Of a stretch of 34,298 nucleotides of DNA, positions 17,382-25,971 are shown one piece after another. Source of the stretch: Synechococcus sp. AG-683-C23 (GTDB taxonomy: Bacteria > Cyanobacteriota > Cyanobacteriia > PCC-6307 > Cyanobiaceae); contig QCVD01000023.1 in NCBI GenBank assembly GCA_003208835.1, forward strand, positions 1 through 34,298. The letters run 5' to 3'. The notes beneath the pieces were generated by a model. The model was given only the letters and a program-made list of their open reading frames with translations. It did no database searches and was not told the origin of the DNA. Position 1 is the stretch's first letter; each line of letters opens with the position of its first letter. A program made the translations under genes and the position numbers.

Positions 17382-17612
17382 TCAAAGAGTTGCCAGAACT
17401 CCACCCAATACAGCAGCGATGAGTCCACAAACCAAAACTTGCGCAACAATATCGCGACTATCTTCCTTTTTCCACCGATCGATCGATTTGCTAGCTATTG
17501 AATAGCTTTCGCAATTAATCTGGAGTTTATGCACATATTGATCAACAAAGTCCTCTGACAATTCAAGACGACGGAGACGAGACTTGATTTGGTTGATTTC
17601 GAACTGGTTCAT
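17382..17612 (-). CDS. Small C-terminally anchored membrane protein, unknown
   Basis: A 76-residue protein not recognised by family. The first 50 residues are charged and probably helical (MNQFEINQIKSRLRRLELS...), followed by one hydrophobic segment, VLVCGLIAAVLGGVLATL, at the extreme C-terminus. Such a layout suggests a tail-anchored protein with the bulk in the cytoplasm. Its ATG overlaps the stop of the upstream glycosidase pseudogene by ATGA, which suggests both were once one coupled transcript. If the upstream gene is dead, translation of this one may be reduced. Confidence 0.6.
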   Translation of the reverse strand: MNQFEINQIKSRLRRLELSEDFVDQYVHKLQINCESYSIASKSIDRWKKEDSRDIVAQVLVCGLIAAVLGGVLATL

Positions 17613-18761
17613 CGTTGTTCGAATCGACCTAACGCTTTAAATAAACCGTAGCGACGTTGACGATCACCCCGTGGGATATGCATGCCCCACAAGCCCTCCC
17701 AATAGACAAAAAACAACTCCATGGCCACGTTCTCGAGCCAATTGGACTTTCTTTCGCAGGACGGGAATTGCCGTTGTCCGAGGGCCAAAGCCGGCCAAAA
17801 TCCCGGTCTGGGTTGGGATCCGCCACTCTCGTGCCTTGCGTAATGCCGGCTGATCAAGATCACGGGCAAAGCCCTTCACTTAATGGGCATAGTTCTAGAT
17901 CACAAGCTCATCAATTAACACACCCATCGCCCAAAGTTCCCAGTCCTGCAGCCAAATGTTGTAAGACTGTCGAAATGGTCCAGGGGAGAGACTGATGCGA
18001 TGCGTCAATTGTTCTTCTTTCAGGCGGGCACGTAAATCCCGCAATAGCCCCGTGAGCTGCCGACGTCGCCAGCGCATCCAATAGCGACTGGTGTGATCAA
18101 CAGGGGGCTAAGTCCCTGTTTGCTCCCCATACAAGTTGGACGTGAAGCTGTCGTAGCCAAACTCCACGGGCCAAGCGAAGTGGTCGTCCAATTGCAGGCC
18201 ATCCAGGGAGCATCTCTGAAGTAACTCCACCACCAACCCAATAAAGCGTTCCCTCACCTCTGGGTGAGCCGGGTTCAACCAAGACATGCGATGCCGTCCA
18301 TGCATCGTCATGGTGCGTTCCCCATTGGCCTTAGCCAGAACCCAATCAGGGTTGTCATTCACGACCCGCGCATTGGCCGGTTCCATCAGGCCATATTCAA
18401 ACCAGGGCATCACCTTGATGCCGCGCTTCTGTCCTCCGGCCGAGATGGTACAAATCGGATCGATGCCTACCCCAGCCTTGGCTAAGGGTGGTTCCACCGG
18501 CGCAAACCGACTCTGATGAAATGTGGTAACCCGACTCCAAACATTCGGAATCACGCGAGTAAATCCAGCCCGTTGCAACTCGTCCATTGCGACACCAATT
18601 CGCTGGTGCTCGTAATACAAAGGACTAGGGCTATTGGTAAGCCAGACTCCCATCGTGCTCCTTGTTCGCAACAAGCGATCCAAGCGCGATTACGACTTGC
18701 CCTTGCCGTCGAGCGTGATCACTCCAACACAGGTGAGCCCCGCAAGGACACCGCAAAGCAA
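17609..18761 (-). pseudogene. Glycosidase-like (GHL10/DUF187) pseudogene
   Basis: A family 10-like glycosyl hydrolase (DUF187) is recognisable over about 380 codons: MGVWLTNSPSPLYYEHQRI near the start, GFTRVIPNVWSRVTTFHQSR, GIKVMPWFEYGLM, NPDWVLAKANGE, WLNPAHPEVRERFIGLVVEL, DGLQLDDHFAWP, and later RISLSPGPFRQSYNIWLQDW. One frame is interrupted by TAA 18690-18692, TAG 18108-18110, TAG 17895-17897 and TAA 17880-17882. A frameshift then occurs in or near a T6 run around 17706-17720, after which YWEGLWGMHIPRGDRQRRYG completes the domain. A TTG at 18761 with a hydrophobic leader (LLCGVLAGLTCVGVITL) is a possible start. The protein text is otherwise well preserved, so inactivation looks recent. It lies directly after prs on the same strand. 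Confidence 0.8.
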
Positions 18762-18786
18762 CCGTTGAAAGATTCAGAGAAAGGCT

Positions 18787-19782
18787 TTAACGGAACATTG
18801 AGCTCACAGAACTTTCTTCATGAATCCGCAGGATTGCCTCACCCAACATGTTGGCCGCAGAAAGAACTTTGAGCTGCGGGAAACTTCTATCCAACTGAAT
18901 GGGGAGGCTATTCGTGACAACAACCTGTTCAAAAAGTCCCTCTGCCGATAGACGTTCGCAAGCTGGTGGTGAAAAAACAGCATGGGTTGCACAGGCAATC
19001 ACGCGTTGTGCCCCTTCTTGACGAAGCAGCTTCGCACCAGCGCAAATCGTACCACCGGTATCGATCATGTCGTCGATCAAAACAGCCGTTTTACCCGCCA
19101 CATCACCGATCACGGTGAGACTTTCAGCCTGGTTGTGACCGGTTCGCCTCTTATCGATAATCGCTAGGGGCGCATCGTTCATCTGCTTTGCAAAAGCTCG
19201 CGCCCGTGCCACTCCACCCACATCGGGCGACACCACAACAATGTCTCCAAGATTTTGGGTTGATAAATAATCCACCAGAACGGGTGATCCATAAATGTGA
19301 TCACACGGAATATCGAAATAACCCTGGATTTGAGCCGAATGGAGATCCATCGCCAGCACGCGATCGACTCCGGAGGTCACCAAGAGGTTTGCGGTGAGCT
19401 TGGCGGTGATCGACTCGCGACCAGCTGTTTTGCGATCAGCCCTCGCATAGCCGTAGTAAGGAACTACCGCTGTGATTTGTCGGGCAGAGGCGCGTCGACA
19501 CGCATCCACCATGATCAACAGCTCCATCAAGTGATCGTTCACCGGAGCACAGGTGGGCTGGATCAGAAAGACATCACAGCCTCGGATCGACTCTTGGATC
19601 TGGACGTAGAGCTCTCCATCAGCAAACCGCTTGACAATCCGAGGGCCGTCAGGAACGCCGAGATAAGCAGCAATCTCCCGGGCCAAGCCAGGGTTGGAGG
19701 TACCGCTGAACAATCGCAGCCTCGGGCTCTCCCCAAAAAGCTTCTCCTGCTCGGCCCGCGGTGGTGTCAGGAAACTGGTCAC
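18787..19782 (-). CDS. prs: Ribose-phosphate pyrophosphokinase
   Basis: This enzyme makes PRPP from ribose 5-phosphate and ATP, feeding purine, pyrimidine, histidine, tryptophan and NAD synthesis. It has 331 residues, the normal length. Motifs seen: LRLFSGTSNPGLAREIA, KRFADGELYVQIQESIRG, the ATP loop PYYGYARADRK, DLHSAQIQGYFDIPCDH, VVVSPDVGGVARARAFAK and the PRPP-binding VLIDDMIDTGGTI. The frame stays open 72 codons further upstream, but that part is not family-like; GTG 19782 gives the VTSFLT start expected for cyanobacterial Prs. It is divergent from the unknown gene at 19839. Confidence 0.96.
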   Translation of the reverse strand: MTSFLTPPRAEQEKLFGESPRLRLFSGTSNPGLAREIAAYLGVPDGPRIVKRFADGELYVQIQESIRGCDVFLIQPTCAPVNDHLMELLIMVDACRRASARQITAVVPYYGYARADRKTAGRESITAKLTANLLVTSGVDRVLAMDLHSAQIQGYFDIPCDHIYGSPVLVDYLSTQNLGDIVVVSPDVGGVARARAFAKQMNDAPLAIIDKRRTGHNQAESLTVIGDVAGKTAVLIDDMIDTGGTICAGAKLLRQEGAQRVIACATHAVFSPPACERLSAEGLFEQVVVTNSLPIQLDRSFPQLKVLSAANMLGEAILRIHEESSVSSMFR

Positions 19783-19838
19783 GGCGGCCGCGGCACGAGT
19801 TCTGCTGTAATCCGATGGTAGTGGTGAATGCGCCCCCC

Positions 19839-20369
19839 ATGTCCAAAGGTTTTCCGCTGATCCTTGGAGCAGGGCCGATCCCGGAGTTGGCCATGCGGCA
19901 AGCCTGTGAAGCCATTGCCGAGTCCTGTGGCTGTGGCCTATTGAGTTATGCGTGTGGAGAATCTCCTCACGAGGTGTTGGCCTCAACAGAGTCGGCAAGC
20001 GATTTGCTCCGACTTTGCGGAGATGCCGCTCGGTTCCATTGTGACGGAGGCAGCTGGTTGGAAGCCCTGGCCGACTGGCGCCAACCCGTGCTGCTTCTGG
20101 TCCCAGGAGAAGCCGACAGCGGAATCCCTGGCATCGGCCCGGCCTATGCCGCGCTCTGCCGCGAACTCAAAGTGCCCCTGGTTGGCTTGGCGCAGCTTCA
20201 CGGGGCCTGGGATGCATCCGCACGCCGCAAAGACGGACTGCCCTGGCGCGGCTGGATTCCAGCTGCAGAGCATGTCGATCACAACGAAGCAGTGGAGGCG
20301 TTGAGCCTCTGGCTGCGAAGATCAATCCTTAGTCCTTCGGCCACAGGGGCAAGGTCTGACCAGGCTTGA
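19839..20369 (+). CDS. Conserved cyanobacterial protein of unknown function
   Basis: A 176-residue protein I cannot name. It starts KGFPLILGAGPIPELAMRQ and has an alternating strand-helix pattern with VLLLVPGEADSGIPGIGPAY and LVGLAQLHGAWDASARRK, which reads like a Rossmann-type or flavodoxin-like alpha/beta fold. Three cysteines cluster in ESCGCGLLSYAC. Start choice is between ATG 19839 and ATG 19815; the former opens directly on the conserved-looking part. Its last 41 bases overlap the end of the convergent LCP gene, with both stops read from opposite strands. It is divergent from prs with about 56 bases between starts. Confidence 0.65.
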   Translation: MSKGFPLILGAGPIPELAMRQACEAIAESCGCGLLSYACGESPHEVLASTESASDLLRLCGDAARFHCDGGSWLEALADWRQPVLLLVPGEADSGIPGIGPAYAALCRELKVPLVGLAQLHGAWDASARRKDGLPWRGWIPAAEHVDHNEAVEALSLWLRRSILSPSATGARSDQA

Positions 20370-21303
20370 CTTGGCGCAAGATCTGATTGCCCTCTCGTTT
20401 GGCCAGGGGAACCTGGGTGATGCGAGCGGGTGGCGGACTCGCCATCAAAGCCACCACCAAACTCAATTGCTCAGCACGGCTGAGATTGGTATCCAACTCA
20501 GACTCCAAACGGTTCACCAGCGACGGCAGCGTGGCGATCACACTCGAATCCTTCAGCTGCTCGACCAAAGCCAAGATCAAAGTCTGCTGTCGAGTTCGTC
20601 GGTTGGCGTTGTCCAGAGGAGTTTGTCGGTAACGCGCGAATAGTTCGGCCTTCTCCGCGTTGAGCCGTTGCCGTTCCGCCTGAAGATTGGCGCTGTACCC
20701 CTGAGATTTGTCATTGCGCTGATAGATCCGATTGAGGATCAAATCCAAGTCCCCCAGACCATTAACAACAGTGCGTAAGGCCATGCGAGGCATCACGACA
20801 TATCGCTGAGGTGACTGTTGCGTTAACCCAAGAATTTCTTGAATGGCATCGTTCAACAACGCCACGCCACCGCTTTGCCACAGGCTGGACAAGCTTGTTG
20901 GTGGGTCGTTCCCTGGCAACTGCACGGCAAGCTCGCTCGGAATTTGCAGAACCTGCAACGGCTCATCCGAGCTAATACGAAACAGCATTAGGGCATCAGC
21001 ATTGGCTCGACCCAAAGGTGCGGCTTGGTTCGACGTTTCACCAAGCTGATCGGCATCAATTCCCACCACAAGCACCGTCACAGGAGCAGAGGGCAAGGGA
21101 GCCAAGCTGGTGAGGGCATCCCTGTTGGCTGAGCCATCCTTGGCAACGCGATCTGGCTCGGGCCAAAGCACGGTGAGCAGCCAACCTGTCGCTCCCACAC
21201 CCAAGGCGATTGAGCCAAGACGCAGAACAGTCCGCCAGGGACGACGACCAAACCAGCGCGTCAGGCGCGTCTCTTTGGAGGAAGTCATCGTCCGCCGCTT
21301 CAT
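20329..21303 (-). CDS. LytR-CpsA-Psr (LCP) family protein, divergent
   Basis: A 324-residue membrane-anchored protein. A single membrane helix (about residues 27-47) is followed by an LCP domain: VTVLVVGID (75-83), LGRANADALMLFRI (97-110), VVMPRMALRTVVNGLGDLDL, LNAEKAELFARYRQTPLDN and RRTRQQTLILALVEQL. LCP enzymes transfer lipid-linked glycans to cell-wall polymers. Here the usual S-I-P-R-D strand reads QIPSEL (120-125), so the conserved Arg and Asp are replaced by Ser and Glu. The earlier Arg and Asp are present. Activity may be altered or lost. It is divergent from the 8-vinyl reductase gene. ATG 21288 is an alternative start. Confidence 0.8.
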   Translation of the reverse strand: MKRRTMTSSKETRLTRWFGRRPWRTVLRLGSIALGVGATGWLLTVLWPEPDRVAKDGSANRDALTSLAPLPSAPVTVLVVGIDADQLGETSNQAAPLGRANADALMLFRISSDEPLQVLQIPSELAVQLPGNDPPTSLSSLWQSGGVALLNDAIQEILGLTQQSPQRYVVMPRMALRTVVNGLGDLDLILNRIYQRNDKSQGYSANLQAERQRLNAEKAELFARYRQTPLDNANRRTRQQTLILALVEQLKDSSVIATLPSLVNRLESELDTNLSRAEQLSLVVALMASPPPARITQVPLAKREGNQILRQVKPGQTLPLWPKD

Positions 21304-21360
21304 GGATTACAGCAGAATTATCTTCACCCAGATGTCCATTCCTTAGCGTTGGGCCCTTGC

Positions 21361-22401
21361 ATGTCGTCCTCTATGTCCTTGCGCCACGACTATCGAGAAC
21401 GGCCACCCGCAGACGTTCGCGTCGTGGTGTTTGGTGCTACGGGCTACATCGGTCGGTTCGTGGTGAAGGAACTGGTCAAGCGGGGCTATCAGGTGGTGGC
21501 TTTTTGTCGTGAACGCAGTGGGGTTGCCAGACGTCAGAGCCAAGATCAAGTGGTGGCAGACTTTCCTGGAGCAGAGGTGCGCTTTGGTGATGTCACAGAC
21601 GTGGACTCCCTGAACCGAAGCGCTTTCCAGCAGCCGATTGATGTTGTTGTGAGCTGCCTCGCCTCTCGCACTGGAGGACGACAAGAGTCCTGGGCGATTG
21701 ATCATCAGGCCACCTTGAACACCTACAGGGAAGGTCGGAAGGCTGGGGCTGCCCACTACGTTTTGCTCTCAGCCATCTGTGTGCAGAAGCCACTGTTGGA
21801 ATTCCAAAAAGCCAAGTTGGCCTTCGAAACAGAGCTGCAGGCCGACGGGGAGATGAGTTATTCCATCGTCCGCCCCACAGCTTTTTTTAAAAGCCTGGGC
21901 GGACAGGTGGAAAGCTGCCGCAAAGGGGGTCCTTATGTGATGTTCGGCGGCGGAACACTCGCCAGCTGTAAGCCCATCAGCGAGGGAGATCTGGCTCGGT
22001 TCATGGCCGACTGCATTGCGGACCCCGACAAGCGCAACCAGGTTCTTCCCATTGGCGGCCCGGGTCCAGCCATGAGTGCCCGTGAGCAGGGTGAAATGCT
22101 GTTTCGTGCCCTCGGACGCCAACAACGCATGCTTTCAGTGCCAATCGCCCTTATGGACGGTCCGATTGCGCTTTTGGAGGGTTTGTCGAGGCTGTTCCCA
22201 GGTCTTCAAGACACCGCTGAATTCGGGCGGATTGGCCGTTACTACGCCAGCGAATCGATGCTGGTTTGGAATGCGCAAGAGGAGCGATACGACGCCGATG
22301 CCACCCCGTCCTATGGCGAAGACACCTTGGAGCAGTTCTTCGAGCGGGTGGTGCGCGACGGAATGGCAGGTCAAGACCTTGGGGATGCCAGCGTGTTCTG
22401 A
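21361..22401 (+). CDS. bciA: Divinyl (proto)chlorophyllide a 8-vinyl reductase, BciA/DVR type
   Basis: The enzyme reduces the 8-vinyl group of divinyl chlorophyllide or protochlorophyllide with NADPH, leading to monovinyl chlorophyll. It has 346 residues. Seen: the NAD(P)-binding loop VVVFGATGYIGRFVVKEL, FGDVTDVDSLNR, VSCLASRTGG, HYVLLSAICVQKPLLEFQ with the conserved following Lys, SIVRPTAFFKSLGGQ and LPIGGPGPAMS. This is the plant and green-sulfur type, used by many marine Synechococcus in place of the F420-related BciB type. Its presence argues against Prochlorococcus, which keeps divinyl chlorophyll. The start is ATG 21361; TTG 21349 is four codons upstream. Confidence 0.92.
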   Translation: MSSSMSLRHDYRERPPADVRVVVFGATGYIGRFVVKELVKRGYQVVAFCRERSGVARRQSQDQVVADFPGAEVRFGDVTDVDSLNRSAFQQPIDVVVSCLASRTGGRQESWAIDHQATLNTYREGRKAGAAHYVLLSAICVQKPLLEFQKAKLAFETELQADGEMSYSIVRPTAFFKSLGGQVESCRKGGPYVMFGGGTLASCKPISEGDLARFMADCIADPDKRNQVLPIGGPGPAMSAREQGEMLFRALGRQQRMLSVPIALMDGPIALLEGLSRLFPGLQDTAEFGRIGRYYASESMLVWNAQEERYDADATPSYGEDTLEQFFERVVRDGMAGQDLGDASVF

Positions 22402-22440
22402 AGCCGCCATCCTGCAGCGAGAAAGGAAGCAACACGGTTA

Positions 22441-23994
22441 ATGACCAAGGCAGCCACACAGCGGGCACGTACGAGCGGTGTGTTGCTCCATCCCACAGCA
22501 CTGCCTGACAGTCCAGTTTGCGGAACTTTTGGCGAGCCCAGTCGACGCTGGCTCCACGAACTGGCCAACAGCGGAATCGGTGTTTGGCAAATGTTGCCTC
22601 TTGCACCTCCAGATCCAACAGGGTCCCCATACAGCTCCCCCTCCTGCTTTGCCATCAACGCCTGGTTCCTCGACGCCTCAGATCTCGCGAATGAACAATT
22701 CATCAGCCAAGACGCTCTAAATGGACTGCCCGGAGCATCCATAGCCATGGCCGGGGCAACGCCTGTTGATTTCCAACTCGCCAACCACCGCAGCGAGGCC
22801 CTTGCTGATGCGCTCCTCGCGGATTGGCCGCAACAGGCCTCAGAACGCCAAGACGCCTTCCAGCACTGGTGCAGCCAACAATCCTGGCTGGAAGACCACG
22901 TGTTGTTCAGTGTTTTGCATGCCCAACACAACAACGCCTGGTGGACCTGGCCAAAGCCATTGGCCCAGCATCAACGCGGAGCTCTGAAAGCCTGGGCAGC
23001 GGACAATCAAGCGTCGCTGCTGAAAGAGCGCCTGATGCAGTGGCAGCTTGATCGCCAATGGCAGGAGATCAGACGACTCGCCCGCGACCTTGGCGTTGTG
23101 TTGTTTGGCGATTTGCCCTTCTACGTCAGCACCGATAGCGCTGATGTTTGGAGCCATCGCAGGCTATTCACCGTGAAGGAATCTGGAGAACTCACACTCC
23201 AGAGCGGGGTTCCTCCGGATTACTTCTCCGAAACGGGGCAACTATGGGGGTCCCCCGTCTATCTCTGGGGAAGACACCGCATCACACGCTTTCAGTGGTG
23301 GCGCAAACGCATTAGCCGCCAGCGCGATCTAGTCGATCTGCTGCGATTGGATCATTTTCGTGCTTTCGCCGCTTTTTGGGCGGTGCCAGGGGGTGATACG
23401 ACCGCGCAAAACGGCCAATGGCAATCATCTCCAGGCCACGCCTTGCTCGCCAAATTGCAAAAAGATGCGGGAGGTAATTTGCCTTTAATTGCCGAGGATC
23501 TTGGTGTAATTACTCCGGATGTCGAAGAACTGCGTGATCGATTCTCCTTACCGGGAATGAAAGTGCTTCAGTTCGCTTTTGATGGCCAGAGCGACAATCC
23601 CTATCTTCCAGAAAACATCAATGGCACCCGCTGGGTGGTCTACACAGGCACCCATGACAACCCAACAACCCTGGGCTGGTGGCAACGTCTCGATAGCAGT
23701 AGCCGGGAGCGAATTACGAACCGCATTAACGGCGAAGTATCAGCACCCGCATGGCATTTATTCGATATGGCATTTGCAACACCCGCCACACTTGTTGTGG
23801 CTCCGCTCCAAGACTTAATGCATCTAGATGATCGGGCGCGATTCAATACTCCCGGAACATCCACGGGAAATTGGAATTGGCGACTCAATCAATTTGACCA
23901 CAACCTAGAGGGGTCTCTGAGGGGCTTTGGAGAACGGGCCAAGATTTGGGGTCGCAACCGAGAGAGCGCTACAGCACTGTTGGATCAAGCTTGA
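22441..23994 (+). CDS. malQ: 4-alpha-glucanotransferase (amylomaltase)
   Basis: A 517-residue GH77 enzyme that moves maltooligosaccharide units between glucans in glycogen turnover. The N-terminal SGVLLHPTALPDSPVCGTFG and WQMLPLAPPDPTGSPYSSPS are characteristic. Catalytic parts: LLRLDHFRAF (nucleophile Asp), LPLIAEDLGVITPDV (acid/base Glu) and YTGTHDNPTTLGWW (transition-state Asp). The C-terminal NTPGTSTGNWNWRL is also typical. ATG 22441 lies 39 bases after the reductase stop, with an AAGGA-like stretch upstream. Length and motifs are complete. Confidence 0.96.
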   Translation: MTKAATQRARTSGVLLHPTALPDSPVCGTFGEPSRRWLHELANSGIGVWQMLPLAPPDPTGSPYSSPSCFAINAWFLDASDLANEQFISQDALNGLPGASIAMAGATPVDFQLANHRSEALADALLADWPQQASERQDAFQHWCSQQSWLEDHVLFSVLHAQHNNAWWTWPKPLAQHQRGALKAWAADNQASLLKERLMQWQLDRQWQEIRRLARDLGVVLFGDLPFYVSTDSADVWSHRRLFTVKESGELTLQSGVPPDYFSETGQLWGSPVYLWGRHRITRFQWWRKRISRQRDLVDLLRLDHFRAFAAFWAVPGGDTTAQNGQWQSSPGHALLAKLQKDAGGNLPLIAEDLGVITPDVEELRDRFSLPGMKVLQFAFDGQSDNPYLPENINGTRWVVYTGTHDNPTTLGWWQRLDSSSRERITNRINGEVSAPAWHLFDMAFATPATLVVAPLQDLMHLDDRARFNTPGTSTGNWNWRLNQFDHNLEGSLRGFGERAKIWGRNRESATALLDQA

Positions 23995-24138
23995 GAGAAG
24001 GATAGGCTAGTGATTTTAGACTCGCCTTAACTCGAGCGAACACAGCACGTTCAGCCAAGAAAACTGTCTAGCAGAGGATCGTCAGAAGCCAAAAAGATCG
24101 GCCCAAGAATCCGGAATTAGAAGTGCATAAAAACAAAA

Positions 24139-24156
24139 TATCAATTATCATTGATA
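24139..24156. promoter_or_regulatory. Inverted repeat resembling a Fur-family site
   Basis: TATCAATTATCATTGATA has perfect 7-base arms around TATC. The core ATGATAATTGATA on the minus strand resembles Fur-family boxes, but it does not fit the 7-1-7 form well. It stands about 115 bases upstream of the terminator hairpin. Confidence 0.4.
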
Positions 24157-24269
24157 ACTAAATCAATCAGGTCTTTCTGGCATCGAACAATCTAGAAGAA
24201 GCTGAGTAATTACGCCGATACCAAGGCAGCGGGGCCAGCCATAAAATTCGACCAAGGGAATGCACCAGC

Positions 24270-24297
24270 AGCGACCTCACTCAAAGGTCGCTTTTTT
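24270..24297 (+). terminator. Intrinsic terminator
   Basis: AGCGACCT and AGGTCGCT pair perfectly (8 bp) around CACTCAA and are followed by a run of T on the plus strand. It would end either a long malQ 3' region or a separate short transcript. On the minus strand the preceding A-run gives no terminator role for that side. Confidence 0.85.
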
Positions 24298-24337
24298 ATG
24301 GGCCGTACTTGTCAAATAGTGAGAACACTTCAAAAGC

Positions 24338-25231
24338 TCAAAGCGAAGATTTTTCCACCCGATACACCCCAGCAAGCGTGGCAACTTGTTGCAAGGGAAC
24401 GCCATTCCACATCACCTGCTTGCTCTCTTCAGGGGGTGGTGTGATTATCAGATTGATGGGTGCCCTCAGCTGCAAGGTGAGCTGGCCTTTCCCAGCTTCA
24501 AGCTGCACACGATCACCACCCTCGCTGTAGATCTTCAGTTGACTCGGCTCGTTTAACAACAGTTGCAACACTCCATCGTTTGGACTGACGGACGACGCAA
24601 CACCTTTTAGCCAGTCCTGAGGCAAATGCTGGCGAGCCGGTTCGAGCGGACGCAAACTTTCCAGAGTGAACCCAGCATCAGAGGCTGAAGGATTGGACGC
24701 AGATGGGATGGCCTGAACATTGGCTCGCACGGGCTCTAAGGCGAGACTGTTTTGACGGGCGAGCGTTTGCTGTTGGCGATTGATCGCCACAAGGCTAAAA
24801 AGCATGACTGTGCCATAGACGACACTCCCCTGCCAGGTAGTAAAGACATCAATACTTCCAGGCGTGAATCGACCAAAACCGCGAACGGGTTTCCGTCGTG
24901 AATGGGACACGGCAACAGGAAGAACCGGATCCAAGCAACCGGAGGGAAGCTCGAGGCGCCTCTCGATCTGAGGAAGCATGGAAGCTAAATAGGCTCGCTC
25001 GGGCAAACGATCGATCCAGCCACGCTCTAAGGCTTCGAGAACTGGCGTTGTAATCCTGATCTGAGTCGCCAGATCTCTAAGTGTTAATCCCAATAACTCT
25101 CGTTGTTCGCGAATCATGGTCCCAAGAATCCGAGCCTGGTCTTCACGACTCACCGATTCACGATTAGCCCCTTTCAAAGCAAGCCCAGAACGCATCCACC
25201 AACGACTTGGGAATCGCAATCGCAGATTCAT
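24338..25231 (-). CDS. RodZ-like helix-turn-helix membrane protein
   Basis: A 297-residue protein with RodZ architecture. An N-terminal Cro/HTH_25 domain spans about residues 35-95 (LGTMIREQRELLGLTLRDLA, ITTPVLEALERGWIDRLPER, AYLASMLPQI). A basic linker, one membrane helix near 150-165 (VVYGTVMLFSLVAI), a low-complexity Ser/Pro stretch, and a C-terminal beta-rich DUF4115-like domain with LKIYSEGGDRVQLEAGKGQ and VMWNGVPLQQ follow. In other bacteria RodZ links MreB to the membrane for cell shape. Cyanobacterial versions often differ, so the role is provisional. Its ATG overlaps the stop of the upstream pseudouridine synthase gene by ATGA, so the two are co-translated. Confidence 0.75.
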   Translation of the reverse strand: MNLRLRFPSRWWMRSGLALKGANRESVSREDQARILGTMIREQRELLGLTLRDLATQIRITTPVLEALERGWIDRLPERAYLASMLPQIERRLELPSGCLDPVLPVAVSHSRRKPVRGFGRFTPGSIDVFTTWQGSVVYGTVMLFSLVAINRQQQTLARQNSLALEPVRANVQAIPSASNPSASDAGFTLESLRPLEPARQHLPQDWLKGVASSVSPNDGVLQLLLNEPSQLKIYSEGGDRVQLEAGKGQLTLQLRAPINLIITPPPEESKQVMWNGVPLQQVATLAGVYRVEKSSL

Positions 25232-25971
25232 GATTGGCCCACTGATCGACTGACGCTGTCATCAACGATGTGCGCCCACTCTCGCGTGTCAAGACGACGC
25301 CATGAGCCTTCCGCTAACTCATCGAGCTGAATGTCGTCAATGGCAACGCGCTGCAAATCGATCACAGGATGACCAAGCAACTCAGCAACCCTTCGAATTT
25401 GACGATTCCGCCCCTCCATTAGCTCCACCTCTAAAAGAGAAGATGCACCTCGCGACTGAAGACAAAGCACACGAGCGGCTCGAGTCACACGTCCGTCTAA
25501 CTCCAGACCATCACGCCAATAACGTAAGGCTTTTGAACTAGGAACACCCCTCACCAAGACGCGGTAGGTCTTGGCATGGCTGTAACGGGGATGGGTCAAC
25601 TTCAGCGTAAGTTCACCTTGATCGGTGAGCAGCAGAGCACCACGACTATTGGCATCCAATCTCCCAACAGGGTGCAGTCCTGGCCGCTCTTGAGGGGGTA
25701 GACAATCCAAAACCGTGGCCCGGCCCTGGGGATCACGACAACTACAAATCACTCCCACTGGCTTGTTGAGTAACAACACCCGTGGTTCTTGGGTTGAGGT
25801 GAGCGGAACGCCATCCACTTCAATCAGCTGATGATCGGGATCGGCCTGATCCCCTAGGGTCGCGACACGCCCATCCACTGTCACGCGACCAGTTTGAAGC
25901 CACTCTTCCCCACGCCGACGGGAACAGAGTCCGGCAGCAGCGATCAATTTTTGAAGCCGCTGACTAGTCAC
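25228..25971 (-). CDS. RsuA/RluB-family pseudouridine synthase
   Basis: A 247-residue enzyme that isomerises uridine to pseudouridine in rRNA. An S4 RNA-binding domain occupies about residues 2-50 (QRLQKLIAAAGLCSRRRGEE). The catalytic domain follows, with VLLLNKPVGVICSCRD, the active-site PVGRLDANSRGALLLT (Asp106) and LEVELMEGRNRQIRRVAELL. These place it in the RsuA/RluB/RluE/RluF branch; which uridine is modified cannot be told. The start is GTG 25971, opening directly on the S4 domain. It forms an overlapping pair with the RodZ-like gene. Confidence 0.9.
   Translation of the reverse strand: MTSQRLQKLIAAAGLCSRRRGEEWLQTGRVTVDGRVATLGDQADPDHQLIEVDGVPLTSTQEPRVLLLNKPVGVICSCRDPQGRATVLDCLPPQERPGLHPVGRLDANSRGALLLTDQGELTLKLTHPRYSHAKTYRVLVRGVPSSKALRYWRDGLELDGRVTRAARVLCLQSRGASSLLEVELMEGRNRQIRRVAELLGHPVIDLQRVAIDDIQLDELAEGSWRRLDTREWAHIVDDSVSRSVGQS

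Larger units (their letters stand above)
23995..24337. other. Intergenic region with palindrome and terminator; possible small RNA
   Basis: Between malQ and the convergent RodZ-like gene lie 343 bases without a supported protein gene. An 18-base palindrome sits at 24139-24156 and a strong plus-strand terminator at 24270-24297, 276 bases past the malQ stop. A small RNA from about 24170 to 24297 is possible. I found no tRNA cloverleaf and no match to a cyanobacterial RNA that I can name. Confidence 0.5.

Noticed and set aside
17336..17393. GGCAACT/AGTTGCC inverted repeat as a terminator after the sulfotransferase gene
   Set aside because: The arms are 44 bases apart, there is no T-run, and one arm lies inside the convergent gene.
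17609..18761. Stop-codon recoding in the glycosidase gene
   Set aside because: There is also a frameshift and only TAA/TAG stops; ordinary pseudogene decay is simpler.
19783..19998. 72-codon N-terminal extension of prs
   Set aside because: Prs proteins of this group start at the GTG-encoded VTSFLT; the extension is not family-like and overlaps the divergent gene.
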